From Pseudooceanicola sp. HF7 (lineage in GTDB: Bacteria; Pseudomonadota; Alphaproteobacteria; Rhodobacterales; Rhodobacteraceae), in assembly GCF_011806405.1 (NCBI RefSeq), contig NZ_JAATOW010000022.1, forward strand, positions 18,639-82,638: a DNA stretch of 64,000 nt. Reading direction: 5' to 3'. Position 1 is the first letter of the stretch; the number at the start of each line of letters is the position of its first letter. The notes under the pieces are model-generated. The model saw only the letters and a list, made by a program, of their open reading frames with translations. It had not been told where the DNA came from and ran no database searches. Made by a program: the position numbers and the translations under genes. Positions 8,904 to 17,776 of this stretch are shown piece after piece.

Positions 8904-10122
8904 TGCCCCACCCCCTGCGCGGCTTTTGGACGTAACGCGTCTGACCAGCCGGGCGGGGCGCGTCCTGACAGGCATCGACCGGGTAGAGGCCGCCTGGCTG
9001 GATGCCCTTCTGGTGGAAAAGACGCCCCTTTTTGGACTTGCGCGTGTTGCGGGGGCCTATGTTCTGCTGGACAAGTTCGGCCTGTCGACCTTGCGCGACC
9101 GGCTGGTGGGGGGCGCCCCCTGGGGTCCGGTCCATCCGCTCTTTAGGCTGGCCCGCAAGCTGGCCCCTCTGCAACGCCGCGCGCAATCGGATCTCTGGCG
9201 TGCGGCCCGCGCCCGCGTGCCCCGACCGACACTGCCGCTGTTGCTGGGGCGCCTTCCCGCTGGCTTCGTCTACATCAACCTGGGTCATACGAACCTCACG
9301 CCACGGGTCCTTGGGGCGGTCCGCAAGCGTCCGGGCGCGCGGGTCACGGTCTTTCTGCATGACACGATCCCACTGGATTTCCCGCACTTCCAGGCAGAAG
9401 GCGTGCCTGCGCGGTTCCGCGCCCTGCTGGACACAGCCGCCCAGGCGGACCTGATCCTGTGCAACTCAACGGTCACGGCGGATGATCTGCGCCGCCACAT
9501 CCCTGCACCGCCGCCGATCCAGGTCGTGCCGCTTGGCGTGACGCGGACACGACCGGATCCCGCAGCGCTGCGGCCCAACCTGCCGCCGGACCGGCCCTAT
9601 TTTCTGGTCACCGGAACGATCGAGCCGCGCAAGAACCACGCGACCCTGGTCTCCACCTGGGAGTTGTTGGCAAGTCGTCTTCCGCCGGCCGAGATGCCCG
9701 TGCTTGTCATCGCGGGTAGTCGCGGCTGGCGGAACACGGATGTCTTCGAACGGCTTGATAGTTCCGCCCTGCGCGGCACGCACATCCTGGAATGCGAGGG
9801 GCTCTCAGACGGCGCGCTTGCCGCGCTGACCGAGGGCGCCAGAGCCTGCCTCTTTCCCAGTCTCGCCGAAGGCTACGGGCTTCCCGCTGCGGAAGCTGCT
9901 GCTGCGGGCCGCCCGCTGGCCTGTTCGGATCTGCCGGTTCTGCGAGAGATTCTGGGGGATTACCCAGTTTACCTACCCGCTAGGGATGTTTATTGCTGGG
10001 CTGCTTACATTGAGAGGATGATTGCGCCGGGGTCGGAAAGTGTTTCTACTTCAGCGCGCTCCGGTCAGTATCGCCCGATGACATGGCAAGGCCATTTCAA
10101 GGCGGCGTTAAAGCTAAGCTGA
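8863..10122 (+). CDS. Family 4 (GT-B) glycosyltransferase
   Basis: Glycosyltransferase of 419 residues. The C-terminal donor-binding half shows YFLVTGTIEPRKNH (about 246-259) and the GT4 signature FPSLAEGYGLPAAEAAAAGRPLACSDLPVLREI (about 324-357), whose E-x7-E type acidic residues hold the nucleotide sugar. The N-terminal half has VFLHDTIPLDFP. The start is uncertain: the ATG at 8863 lies within the galE relic and has only a weak site, while the first conserved residues (LLDVTRLTSRAGRVLTGIDRVE) begin at about residue 21. It is part of the polysaccharide operon. Confidence 0.85.
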   Translation: MHGNGIEQDITRADAPPPARLLDVTRLTSRAGRVLTGIDRVEAAWLDALLVEKTPLFGLARVAGAYVLLDKFGLSTLRDRLVGGAPWGPVHPLFRLARKLAPLQRRAQSDLWRAARARVPRPTLPLLLGRLPAGFVYINLGHTNLTPRVLGAVRKRPGARVTVFLHDTIPLDFPHFQAEGVPARFRALLDTAAQADLILCNSTVTADDLRRHIPAPPPIQVVPLGVTRTRPDPAALRPNLPPDRPYFLVTGTIEPRKNHATLVSTWELLASRLPPAEMPVLVIAGSRGWRNTDVFERLDSSALRGTHILECEGLSDGALAALTEGARACLFPSLAEGYGLPAAEAAAAGRPLACSDLPVLREILGDYPVYLPARDVYCWAAYIERMIAPGSESVSTSARSGQYRPMTWQGHFKAALKLS

Positions 10123-10180
10123 TAGGGCGGTCACCCGGAACATCCTGGCCTGGCCAGAATGGGCGTCGAAGAGGTATTGA

Positions 10181-11191
10181 GTGCGCATTGCTGAGCGATA
10201 CCGGCTGAGGACCGAGCGTCGGAGGCTCCTGCTGCGCGCTTTGCGCAAGGGCGCCTCCCTGCGCACGGTTGCCGATCGAACCCGCAAGATCACTCAGGGC
10301 GATATCCTGTTGTTCTGCACCCTGCGCAATGAACAGGTCCGGCTGCCCTATTTCTTGGAATACTATCGGCAGATGGGAGTTCAGCACTTCCTCTTTGTCG
10401 ATAACGACAGCGACGACGGATCCCGCGAATACCTCTCTGCCCAGCCCGACTGCAGCGTCTGGCACACGCTGGCGGGCTACAAGCGGTCGCGCTTCGGGAT
10501 GGACTGGATCACGCGGCTCCAGATTGCCTATGCCCATGGACACTGGTGCCTGACGGTCGATCCGGATGAGTTCTTCGTCTATCCCTTCTGCGACGCGCGG
10601 CCGCTTTCTGCGCTGACCGACTGGCTGGACGACAGTTCAATCAAGAGCTTCTCCGCCATGCTGTTGGACATGTATCCCAAGGGGCCCATCGGGGCGCAGC
10701 CCTATCGGCCCGGACAGGATCCGCTTGAGATCGCCTCCTGGTTCGATGCCGGGAACTACACGATCGAGCGCAACGGGAAGTATGCCAACCTGTGGATACA
10801 GGGCGGCCCGCGCATGCGCATCTTCTTTGCAGATCAGCCGCAAAACGCCCCGGCCCTGAACAAGATTCCATTGGTGAAATGGGATCGGGCCTATGCCTAC
10901 GTCAGCTCCACACATATGCTTCTGCCAAGGGGCCTCAATCTGGTTTACGACGAATGGGGCGGGGAGAAGGCGAGCGGCGTGCTGCTACATACGAAATTCC
11001 TGGACACGTTTTCCGCCAAGGCGGAAGAGGAGCTTGCGCGACGCCAGCACTATGGCGCGAGCCGGGAATACATCGCATATCACCACATGCTGAAGGAGCG
11101 CCCAGAGCTGTGGTGCAAGTGGTCCGAGAAATACATCAACTGGCGACAACTTGAGATCCTTGGGCTCATGTCCAAGGGCAACTGGGCATGA
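10181..11191 (+). CDS. Family 2-like glycosyltransferase
   Basis: Protein of 336 residues with the Glyco_tranf_2_4 pattern. It opens with LFCTLRNEQVRLPYFLEYYRQMGV, continues with FVDNDSDDGS (first Asp block, about residues 74-83) and has LTVDPDEFF (about 125-133), the D-x-D metal site. Such enzymes are frequent in roseobacter surface-glycan loci. The start is GTG at 10181 behind GAAGAGG. The stop overlaps the next start by 4 bases (ATGA), so the two are translationally coupled. The substrate is unknown. Confidence 0.82.
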   Translation: MRIAERYRLRTERRRLLLRALRKGASLRTVADRTRKITQGDILLFCTLRNEQVRLPYFLEYYRQMGVQHFLFVDNDSDDGSREYLSAQPDCSVWHTLAGYKRSRFGMDWITRLQIAYAHGHWCLTVDPDEFFVYPFCDARPLSALTDWLDDSSIKSFSAMLLDMYPKGPIGAQPYRPGQDPLEIASWFDAGNYTIERNGKYANLWIQGGPRMRIFFADQPQNAPALNKIPLVKWDRAYAYVSSTHMLLPRGLNLVYDEWGGEKASGVLLHTKFLDTFSAKAEEELARRQHYGASREYIAYHHMLKERPELWCKWSEKYINWRQLEILGLMSKGNWA

Positions 11192-12888
11192 CGATCGGCA
11201 TCGTCATGCTGGTGCACACCGCGCTCGACAGGGCAGAGCTGGTGGTGCGACACTGGTCCGCGGGGGGCTGCCCTGTCGTGATCCATTGCGACCGAAAGGT
11301 ACCCAAGCGCGAATACGAGGACTTCCGCAACAAGCTGTCGGATGTGCCCGGCGTGGCCTTCGCGACACGGCATCGTTGTGAATGGGGGGCATGGGGCATT
11401 GTCGCGGCCACCCAGACCGCCTGTGAGATGCTGCTGGCGGAACATGCGGATGTGCAGCACATCTACCTGACCTCCGGCTCCTGCCTGCCCCTGCGCCCCG
11501 TGCAGGAGCTGATCGACTACCTGGCGGCCCGGCCCCGCACCGATTTCATCGAAAGTGCCACGACCGCCGATGTCCCCTGGACCGTCGGCGGGCTGGATGC
11601 GGAACGGTTCACCCTGCGGTTTCCCTTTTCATGGAAGAAGAACCGCCGGGCGTTTGATGCCTATGTCCGCCTGCAACGCCGGATCCGCTTTCGCCGCCGG
11701 ATCCCCTTCGGGCTGGTGCCGCACATGGGCAGCCAGTGGTGGTGCCTGTCGCGCCGCACGCTGGAAAAGATCCTCAACGATCCGCGCCGCTCGGTCTACG
11801 ACCGCTACTTCCGCAAGGTCTGGATCCCGGACGAAAGCTATTTCCAGTCCCTTGCCCGGATCCATTCGATCCAGGTGGAAAGCCGGTCCCTGACGCTGTC
11901 GAAGTTCGATTTCCAGGGCAAGCCCTACATCTTCTACGATGACCACCTGCAGCTTCTGCGCCGTTCGGATTGCTTCGTGGCCCGCAAGATCTGGCCGAAG
12001 GCAGAGCGGGTCTACCGGGCCTTCCTGACCGATGCGGAAGGGGCCATGAACCGGACCGAACCCAACCCCGGCAAGATCGACCGCATCTTCTCCAAGGCGG
12101 TCGAGCGGCGCACCCGTGGACGGCCCGGCCTGTACATGCAAAGCCGTTATCCGAACGACGGGTGGGAAAACGGGCTGACCGGGGCCAAGTACTCTGTCTT
12201 CCAGGGGTTCACCGAACTTTTCGTGGAGTTCGAGCTTTGGTTGTCCCGCACAACGGGCTGCCGGGTCCACGGGCATATCTTCGGGCCGGGGAACGCCCAG
12301 TTCGCGAATGAGCAGTTCGAAATCAACGGGGCGCTGACCGCCTCTGCCGCGATGCGAGATTATGCGCCGCGTGACTTCCTGACCAACCTCAACTGGAACA
12401 CCCGGGGCGAACGCCAGTGTTTCCAGTATTCCCCGCGGGCCAACCAGGCCGTGGCCTGGGACATGGCCAAGGACACCAATGCGCAGATCTCCGTCATCTC
12501 TGGGGCCTGGGCCGTGCCGCTGTTCCAGACCGGCGGCGATTTCGTGGAAATCCGAAGAGAGGCCGCGCGCCTGCAAAAGGTCGAGAACGAGTTCCTTGCC
12601 ACCCTGCGCTCCTCTTACGCGAAGGCGCGGATCAAGGTCTGGACCATGGCGGATTTCGTGGAAAACCCCGCTGAACCGCTTCAGAGCGTGATCGACGAAA
12701 TCGGCAGCCGCTCGGTGCGGCGTCTGTCCGAAATGCCCAAGATGGTGGATCTGACCGGCTTCGGCGAGTTCCTCCAGAACCTCAAGAACCAGGGAATGCA
12801 TCCCTATCTCATGGGGGATTTCCCCGCCCACCCGATGGCGTCGCCGGTGATCGAGAAACCCCGCAAGCCTTACCTAATCCAGAAGTAA
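11188..12888 (+). CDS. GT14-type N-acetylglucosaminyltransferase with C-terminal domain
   Basis: Protein of 566 residues. The first roughly 260 resemble the Core-2/I-branching beta-1,6-GlcNAc-transferase family (GT14): GIVMLVHTALDRAE, VIHCDRKVP, CEWGAWGIVAATQTACE, IYLTSGSCLPLRP and the late GSQWWCLSRRTLE...IPDESYFQ block. The second half (about 300-540) is a large conserved-looking domain of unknown role, rich in Trp and Tyr. It is coupled to the previous gene by an ATGA overlap and followed after 6 bases by the sulfotransferase. A role in building a branched, sulfated glycan is inference. Confidence 0.8.
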   Translation: MTIGIVMLVHTALDRAELVVRHWSAGGCPVVIHCDRKVPKREYEDFRNKLSDVPGVAFATRHRCEWGAWGIVAATQTACEMLLAEHADVQHIYLTSGSCLPLRPVQELIDYLAARPRTDFIESATTADVPWTVGGLDAERFTLRFPFSWKKNRRAFDAYVRLQRRIRFRRRIPFGLVPHMGSQWWCLSRRTLEKILNDPRRSVYDRYFRKVWIPDESYFQSLARIHSIQVESRSLTLSKFDFQGKPYIFYDDHLQLLRRSDCFVARKIWPKAERVYRAFLTDAEGAMNRTEPNPGKIDRIFSKAVERRTRGRPGLYMQSRYPNDGWENGLTGAKYSVFQGFTELFVEFELWLSRTTGCRVHGHIFGPGNAQFANEQFEINGALTASAAMRDYAPRDFLTNLNWNTRGERQCFQYSPRANQAVAWDMAKDTNAQISVISGAWAVPLFQTGGDFVEIRREAARLQKVENEFLATLRSSYAKARIKVWTMADFVENPAEPLQSVIDEIGSRSVRRLSEMPKMVDLTGFGEFLQNLKNQGMHPYLMGDFPAHPMASPVIEKPRKPYLIQK

Positions 12889-12894
12889 ATCCCG

Positions 12895-14310
12895 ATGCCG
12901 GACTACGACTATTTCATCGTCTTTGCAGAGATGCGGACAGGCTCCAACTTCCTTGAGGCCAACCTGAACGCGCTCGACGGCGTCGCTTGCCTCGGAGAGG
13001 TGTTTAACCCGCATTTCATCGGATACCCGAACCGCAGCGAATGCCTGGGTATCGGGAAGGCTGAGCGGGATGCCGACCCTGCCGTGATGCTGGACGCGCT
13101 GCGTGCGGCACCGGGGCTGAACGGCTTTCGCTATTTCCATGACCATGACCCGCGTGTCTTCGAGCTGGTCATGCAGGATCCGCGGTGTGCCAAGGTGGTG
13201 CTGATCCGCAATCCGCTGGACAGCTACGTCAGCTGGAAGATCGCGCGGGCCACGGACCAGTGGAAGCTGACCGATGTCCGCCGGCGCCGGGCCGAAAAGG
13301 TGACGTTCGACGCGGCAGAGTTCACCCGCTTCCTGACCCGCCTGCAGGATTTCCAGGTACAGCTCACGCGGGGGCTGCAACATGCGGGGCAGGCGGCCTT
13401 CCATCTTGCCTACGAGGATCTGCAGGATCTTGAGATGTTCAACGGCCTCGCGGCCTACCTGGGGGCAGAGGCGCGTCTGCCGGCGCTGGACCAGTCGCTG
13501 AAGATCCAGAACCCCGGTCCCGTCGATGACAAGGTCACCAACCCCGAGGACATGCAGGCGGCGCTGGCGAAGCTGGATCGTTTCAACCTGAACCGCACCC
13601 CGAACTTCGAGCCCCGCCGCGGCCCCCAGGTGCCCAGTTTCGTCGCGGCGTCTGATCTGCCGCTGCTCTACATGCCGATGCGGGGCGGGCCGGAAGACCA
13701 GGTTGCCGCATGGCTGGCCTCCATCGGTCCGAAGGGGGGCGAGCCACTGCGCGACTTCTCGCAGAAGGAACTCCGGAAATGGAAGCGGGCCAACCCCGGG
13801 CATCGTAGCTTTACCGTGCTGCGCCATCCGTTGGCCCGCGCCCATGCTGTGTTCTGTCAGAAGATCCTGGCGACCGGGCCGGGCACCTTTTCAGAAATCC
13901 GCAAGACCCTGATCCAGCGCTACAAGGTCCCGCTTCCCAAGCCGGGCGAGCTTCCCGCCAGCGCGGCAGAGCACCGGGCCGCCTTCCTGGGCTTCCTTGA
14001 TTTCCTGGGCGCGAACCTGGCCGGGCAGACAGAGATCCGCGTCGATGCCCATTGGGCGACCCAAAGCGCGGTGCTGGAGGGGATGGCCCAGTTTGCCCTG
14101 CCCGATGTCCTGGTCCGGGAGGATGACATGCAGAGCGTCCTGCCAGCGCTTTCAACGGCCCTTGGCGGGCTGAACAGCGGGCCCTCTCCGACCGGGCCAG
14201 AGCAGCCCTACGCGCTGGCGGATATCTATTCCCCCGAAGTGGAGGCCAAGGCCGCCGAGGTCTACCAGCGCGACTACGTGATGTTCGGCTTCGGCCCCTG
14301 GAAGGGCTAG
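12895..14310 (+). CDS. Two-domain sulfotransferase (NodH-like)
   Basis: Protein of 471 residues that transfers sulfate from PAPS to a carbohydrate. Domain 1 shows the 5'-phosphosulfate loop RTGSNFLE (14-21) and the 3'-phosphate motif VVLIRNPLDSYVSW (101-114). Domain 2 repeats the plan: a degenerate loop YMPMRGGPEDQVAAW, then FTVLRHPLARAHAVFC about 50 residues later. The second PAPS loop lacks the usual Ser/Thr, so the second half may bind substrate only. It is the last gene of the glycosyltransferase run, ending at a strong terminator, so the exported glycan is probably sulfated. Confidence 0.8.
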   Translation: MPDYDYFIVFAEMRTGSNFLEANLNALDGVACLGEVFNPHFIGYPNRSECLGIGKAERDADPAVMLDALRAAPGLNGFRYFHDHDPRVFELVMQDPRCAKVVLIRNPLDSYVSWKIARATDQWKLTDVRRRRAEKVTFDAAEFTRFLTRLQDFQVQLTRGLQHAGQAAFHLAYEDLQDLEMFNGLAAYLGAEARLPALDQSLKIQNPGPVDDKVTNPEDMQAALAKLDRFNLNRTPNFEPRRGPQVPSFVAASDLPLLYMPMRGGPEDQVAAWLASIGPKGGEPLRDFSQKELRKWKRANPGHRSFTVLRHPLARAHAVFCQKILATGPGTFSEIRKTLIQRYKVPLPKPGELPASAAEHRAAFLGFLDFLGANLAGQTEIRVDAHWATQSAVLEGMAQFALPDVLVREDDMQSVLPALSTALGGLNSGPSPTGPEQPYALADIYSPEVEAKAAEVYQRDYVMFGFGPWKG

Positions 14311-14337
14311 CCGCGATCCAAGAAGCGCTTGAACACG

Positions 14338-14364
14338 AAAAGGGGCCCCTCAGGGCCCCTTGTT
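14338..14364. terminator. Bidirectional intrinsic terminator
   Basis: A 9-base-pair stem (14340-14348 with 14353-14361) closes a 4-base loop. T-rich sequence follows on the plus strand (TTGTTGT) and TTTT on the minus strand. It serves the convergent sulfotransferase operon and ptsN. Confidence 0.85.
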
Positions 14365-14389
14365 GTCTCATGCGAGCGGCGGTGCCGTC

Positions 14390-14854
14390 TCAGGCGGCCT
14401 TCATGTCCTGTTCGGCAATCAGGATGGCATGAAGGGTCGCGGGGTCCGCATTGGCCCTCAGCTTCTTGCACAGCGTGGAGTCGCGCAGGGTGCGGGACAC
14501 CAGTGCCAGCGCCTTGAGGTGTTCAACCCCGGCCTCTTCGGGTGCGAAGAGCGCAAAGACGATATCCACCGGCTGCCGGTCGACCGAGGAGAAATCCACG
14601 GGCTTTTCCAGCCGCAGGAAGATGCCGGAGACCTGTTCGATCCCCTTCATCCTTGCGTGGGGCAAAGCGACACCATGGCCGACACCCGTCGGACCAAGGC
14701 TTTCGCGGTCCAGCAGGGCTTCAACCACCAGATCCTGCTCCAGGTCGTAGGCCGAATGCGCCAGATCCCCGACATCCTGCAAGAGTCGCTTCTTGCTGGA
14801 TGCCGACGAGATCACCTTGATCGCATCGGGCTTGATAATCTGTGACAGTTTCAT
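14390..14854 (-). CDS. ptsN: PTS IIA-like nitrogen regulatory protein PtsN
   Basis: EIIA-Ntr of 154 residues, the last protein of the nitrogen phosphotransfer chain (PtsP-NPr-PtsN). It signals nitrogen or potassium status and moves no sugar. The phosphorylated histidine is H66 in GVALPHARM. The start MKLSQIIKPDAIKV is typical. It lies 30 bases downstream of hpf on the same strand, the order seen in many proteobacteria downstream of the lpt genes, and it ends at the shared terminator. Confidence 0.96.
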   Translation of the reverse strand: MKLSQIIKPDAIKVISSASSKKRLLQDVGDLAHSAYDLEQDLVVEALLDRESLGPTGVGHGVALPHARMKGIEQVSGIFLRLEKPVDFSSVDRQPVDIVFALFAPEEAGVEHLKALALVSRTLRDSTLCKKLRANADPATLHAILIAEQDMKAA

Positions 14855-14884
14855 ACCGCTCTCGACTGTTCTTCGATTGGGATT

Positions 14885-15454
14885 TCAGTTCCTTGGATCG
14901 ATCCAGCCAATGTTCCCGTCGTCACGCCGATAGACCACGTTCACCCCGTCCTTGCCTTCATTGCGAAAGACCAGCACAGGCGCCCCGGCGAGCTCCATCT
15001 GCATGACGGCCTCTCCGACCGAAAGCGACGGGATCTGTGTTTCCATCTCTGCAACGATAACCGGCTGCAGCGTATCGGGTTCCGATTCCTCGCCTTCCTG
15101 ATCCGAGGCGAGGATATAAGAGGAGGCTCCCAGAAGTTCAACAGGCTCCGCCCGTGTTTTGTGGTGATCTTTCAACCGACGCTTGTATCGGCGGATCTGC
15201 TTCTCCATCTTTTCACAGCTGTCGTCTAGGGCGGCGTAGATCTCGGGGGCGCGTCCCTTGGACTGGGCGGTCAGCCCAGAGGATAGATGCACCGTGGTTT
15301 CACAAATGAACTCATGCGCGGACTTGGAAAATGTCACGTTCGCATCGGTCGGCCGTTGGGCGTATTTCTCCATCACGGCATCGAGCTCCGTTCTCACGTG
15401 CTCCTGCAGGGCATCACCGATATCGATCTGTTTTCCGGCAATCTGGTAGCGCAT
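14885..15454 (-). CDS. hpf: Ribosome hibernation promoting factor, long form
   Basis: HPF of 189 residues. The N-terminal RaiA/YfiA domain (about 1-100, MRYQIAGKQIDIGDALQEHV) binds the 30S decoding site. The C-terminal domain (about 130-189, ending NVVYRRDDGNIGWIDPRN) dimerises ribosomes into inactive 100S particles in stationary phase. The ATG at 15469 would contain the ribosome site in its own codons; the AAAGGAG there is ideally placed for the ATG at 15454, which I chose. A sigma-70 promoter lies 166 bases upstream, with two hairpins in the leader. Confidence 0.95.
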   Translation of the reverse strand: MRYQIAGKQIDIGDALQEHVRTELDAVMEKYAQRPTDANVTFSKSAHEFICETTVHLSSGLTAQSKGRAPEIYAALDDSCEKMEKQIRRYKRRLKDHHKTRAEPVELLGASSYILASDQEGEESEPDTLQPVIVAEMETQIPSLSVGEAVMQMELAGAPVLVFRNEGKDGVNVVYRRDDGNIGWIDPRN

Positions 15455-15486
15455 TCCGTCTCCTTTCATGACAATTCGGGCGTCTC

Positions 15487-15549
15487 CCGGCGACTGGTCG
15501 CCGGAACGTCAGATCCGAATGCTGCGGAAGTATGACAGGGTCGCAGCAT
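15487..15549 (-). promoter_or_regulatory. Two hairpins in the hpf leader
   Basis: Two perfect stems lie between the hpf promoter and its start: 7 base pairs with a 4-base loop (15487-15504) and 8 base pairs with a 15-base loop (15519-15549). They may affect message stability or translation. No known riboswitch pattern is visible. Confidence 0.4.
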
Positions 15550-15619
15550 CTTCACGCTCGAAACCGCCGAGGCGGGGAGTGAAAGCTTCATGAGGGTGCC
15601 GCGAAACTGTCATGACTCC

Positions 15620-15649
15620 ATTTGATCGGGAGTCGGGCGCAACTGTCAA
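15620..15649 (-). promoter_or_regulatory. Sigma-70 promoter of hpf
   Basis: On the minus strand a perfect TTGACA (15644-15649) is spaced 18 bases from TCAAAT (15620-15625, 4 of 6 to TATAAT). It gives hpf-ptsN a start separate from the lpt genes. The remaining bases up to lptB (15650-15860) show no gene. Confidence 0.6.
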
Positions 15650-15860
15650 CGAATTCCGGTGCTCAGCCTTTCCAAAGACTAACTTCGCCGATTGTCGGCG
15701 GAATACCGCTTTTTGTTTTCATATCAACGGGATAGGCTGTGGCGTCATACCCGCCCTGGGTGAGCTTCCGCTGGGAAACATAAGCGTTACAAGAGCAAGA
15801 TGTCGCATGACGCAGCCAGCGATCGCGCTGCGGTGTGACGGCGCGGCGGGGGCGGGCCCC

Positions 15861-16613
15861 TCAGCTGATGCGGAAGTTATCGCCCAGGTAGACGCGGCGG
15901 ACGTTGTCGTTCATCACCACCTCGTCCGGGGTGCCGGACATCAGCACCTTGCCGTCATGAAGGATATAGGCGCGGTCCACGATGGCCAGGGTCTCGCGGA
16001 CGTTGTGATCGGTGATCAGCACCCCGATACCGCGCTTCTTCAGATCAGCGACCAGGTGCCGGATATCCGCGACAGAGATCGGATCGACCCCCGCGAAGGG
16101 CTCATCCAGCAGCAGGTACTTGGGATCGGCCGCAAGACAGCGCGCGATCTCCACCCGCCGCCGTTCGCCGCCGGACAGGGCAAGGGCAGGCGCGCGCCGC
16201 AGGTGTTCGATGGAGAATTCCGACAGCAGCTCTTCCAGGCGCTCGCGGCGCTTGTGGCGGTCCGAATGCGTGATGTCGAGGATCGCGGCGATGTTGTCTT
16301 CGACGTTCAGGCCCCGGAAAATCGACATTTCCTGCGGCAGGTAGCCGATTCCCAGCTTCGCGCGGCGGTACATCGGCAGGCCGGTCACATCTGTCCCGTC
16401 CAGCTTGACGCGTCCACCTTCGTTCCGCACCAGCCCGGCGATGGCGTAAAAGGTCGTGGTCTTGCCGGAGCCATTGGGCCCCAGCAGCGCAACGACCTCT
16501 CCCCGGTCCAGCGTCATGGAGACATCCCGGATCACGACGCGCTTCTTGTAGGCCTTGCGCAGGCCTTCGATCTGCAGGCCATGCGCGCTTTCGGTGACAG
16601 AGAGATCCGCCAT
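15861..16613 (-). CDS. lptB: LPS export ABC transporter ATPase LptB
   Basis: Cytoplasmic ATPase of 250 residues that powers lipopolysaccharide extraction by LptFG. It has Walker A GPNGSGKTT (about 39-47), signature ALSGGERRRVEIAR, Walker B YLLLDEPFAGVDP and the H-loop ITDHNVRETL. All are intact, and the C-terminal tail is that of LptB. It lies 3 bases downstream of lptA in rnd-lptC-lptA-lptB. The flippase-type LptFG genes lie elsewhere. Confidence 0.96.
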   Translation of the reverse strand: MADLSVTESAHGLQIEGLRKAYKKRVVIRDVSMTLDRGEVVALLGPNGSGKTTTFYAIAGLVRNEGGRVKLDGTDVTGLPMYRRAKLGIGYLPQEMSIFRGLNVEDNIAAILDITHSDRHKRRERLEELLSEFSIEHLRRAPALALSGGERRRVEIARCLAADPKYLLLDEPFAGVDPISVADIRHLVADLKKRGIGVLITDHNVRETLAIVDRAYILHDGKVLMSGTPDEVVMNDNVRRVYLGDNFRIS

Positions 16614-16616
16614 GGA

Positions 16617-17111
16617 TCAGTCTTTCCCTTGCTGAAGCACGGTGCGCACATTGCCGTCCAGCCGCGCGGTGCCAGAGGTCAGGTCCACCTGCATCCGGTC
16701 AGAGGTGACCACGGCCGGACCGCGCAAAAGCATGACATTGCCCCGCATCATGATCGTGCCGCTGACCACGTCGTAATCGGCGGCCTCTGCCTCTGCGGTG
16801 TCCTCACCGCTGACCAGCAGGACCTGTCCGGTGGCTTCAAGGCGGCTGATCTGCTCGCCGGCCTCATCGTAGTGAACCTTCACCTGGGTGGCGGAGAGGC
16901 GCATCTCGTTCTGGGCGATGCGGACATTGCCGTCGAAAACGGCCGATCCATCGGCCTGATCGACCGAAAGCTGATCCGAGTTGACCTCGATCGGGGCAGA
17001 GGTGTCACCCGCCGCGCCAAAGCCAAGCTGCGTCTGGGCAGAGGCAATGGTGGCGACAAGAAGGAGCGGCGCAAGGCGCAGGCTGCGCGCGAAAATCTTC
17101 AGGGTCTTCAC
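16617..17111 (-). CDS. lptA: LPS transport periplasmic protein LptA
   Basis: Periplasmic bridge protein of 164 residues with the OstA-like beta-jellyroll fold, which carries lipopolysaccharide from LptC to the outer membrane. A signal peptide is clear (LRLAPLLLVATIASAQ, cleaved after about residue 26). The repeats ANGSDQLSVDQADGSAVFDGNVRI-like and MMRGNVMLLRGPAVVTSDRM are typical. Two GTG starts are possible: 17117 overlaps the lptC stop, but GAGGAG is better spaced for 17111, which I chose. Confidence 0.9.
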   Translation of the reverse strand: MKTLKIFARSLRLAPLLLVATIASAQTQLGFGAAGDTSAPIEVNSDQLSVDQADGSAVFDGNVRIAQNEMRLSATQVKVHYDEAGEQISRLEATGQVLLVSGEDTAEAEAADYDVVSGTIMMRGNVMLLRGPAVVTSDRMQVDLTSGTARLDGNVRTVLQQGKD

Positions 17112-17113
17112 GG

Positions 17114-17770
17114 TCACTCCTCGTCGGGCAAGTCATCTTGGATCGCGGCGGGGGCGTTGCCGTCTTCGGACCCCTGTGCGGGTTCATATATCAGGTGCAC
17201 GCCCTCCGTGAAAAGAAGATAGGCGTTGTCCTCTTCTCCGCGAGAGGTCAGCGCCATCTGTCCGGCGGTGAAGATGCCAAGCGGACCGTTGCCGCGGATC
17301 TCGCCTTCGGAACTGGCGCGGATCTCTGTCAGGCCGGCGTTCAGCACCTCTGTCTCGATCCGGTAGCCGGTGGAAGAGGTGATCGTGACGCCGCCGCTCA
17401 GGTGGGCATTGTCCACCTTGCGGTCGATCTCTCCGCCATCCGCGCGGAAGGTGATCTGCTGGCCGGAGGTCAGGTCGATCCTGGCCGAAAGCGTCTCTGC
17501 CGCCATCTGCTGATCCCCGGTGGGCGTGGCCGTTTCCGCGGTAAAGGCAATCAGGTCCCCGGCTTCCGTCGCCCCGGCGAAAGAGGGCGCGACGATGCGT
17601 TCGCTGCGGGCGGCATCCTGCAGGTCGATGGTCGTGAAGGGGATGGTGGAGACCGGGTCCGTGCGCTTGGACAACAGGAACAGGGTCGAGAGGATCCCGA
17701 TCGCCGCCAGGGGCAGCACCACCTTGAGGATGGAGACAAGGCGGGAGAGGGATCGTTCGCTCAGGGCCAT
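17114..17770 (-). CDS. lptC: LPS export protein LptC
   Basis: Bitopic inner-membrane protein of 218 residues that passes lipopolysaccharide from LptB2FG to LptA. There is one N-terminal membrane segment (about residues 12-33, VSILKVVLPLAAIGILSTLFLL). The rest is a periplasmic jellyroll similar in pattern to LptA. It starts 6 bases after the rnd stop, and its stop overlaps or abuts the lptA start. Identity rests on gene order as well as sequence, since LptC is poorly conserved. Confidence 0.92.
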   Translation of the reverse strand: MALSERSLSRLVSILKVVLPLAAIGILSTLFLLSKRTDPVSTIPFTTIDLQDAARSERIVAPSFAGATEAGDLIAFTAETATPTGDQQMAAETLSARIDLTSGQQITFRADGGEIDRKVDNAHLSGGVTITSSTGYRIETEVLNAGLTEIRASSEGEIRGNGPLGIFTAGQMALTSRGEEDNAYLLFTEGVHLIYEPAQGSEDGNAPAAIQDDLPDEE

Positions 17771-17776
17771 GACGGG

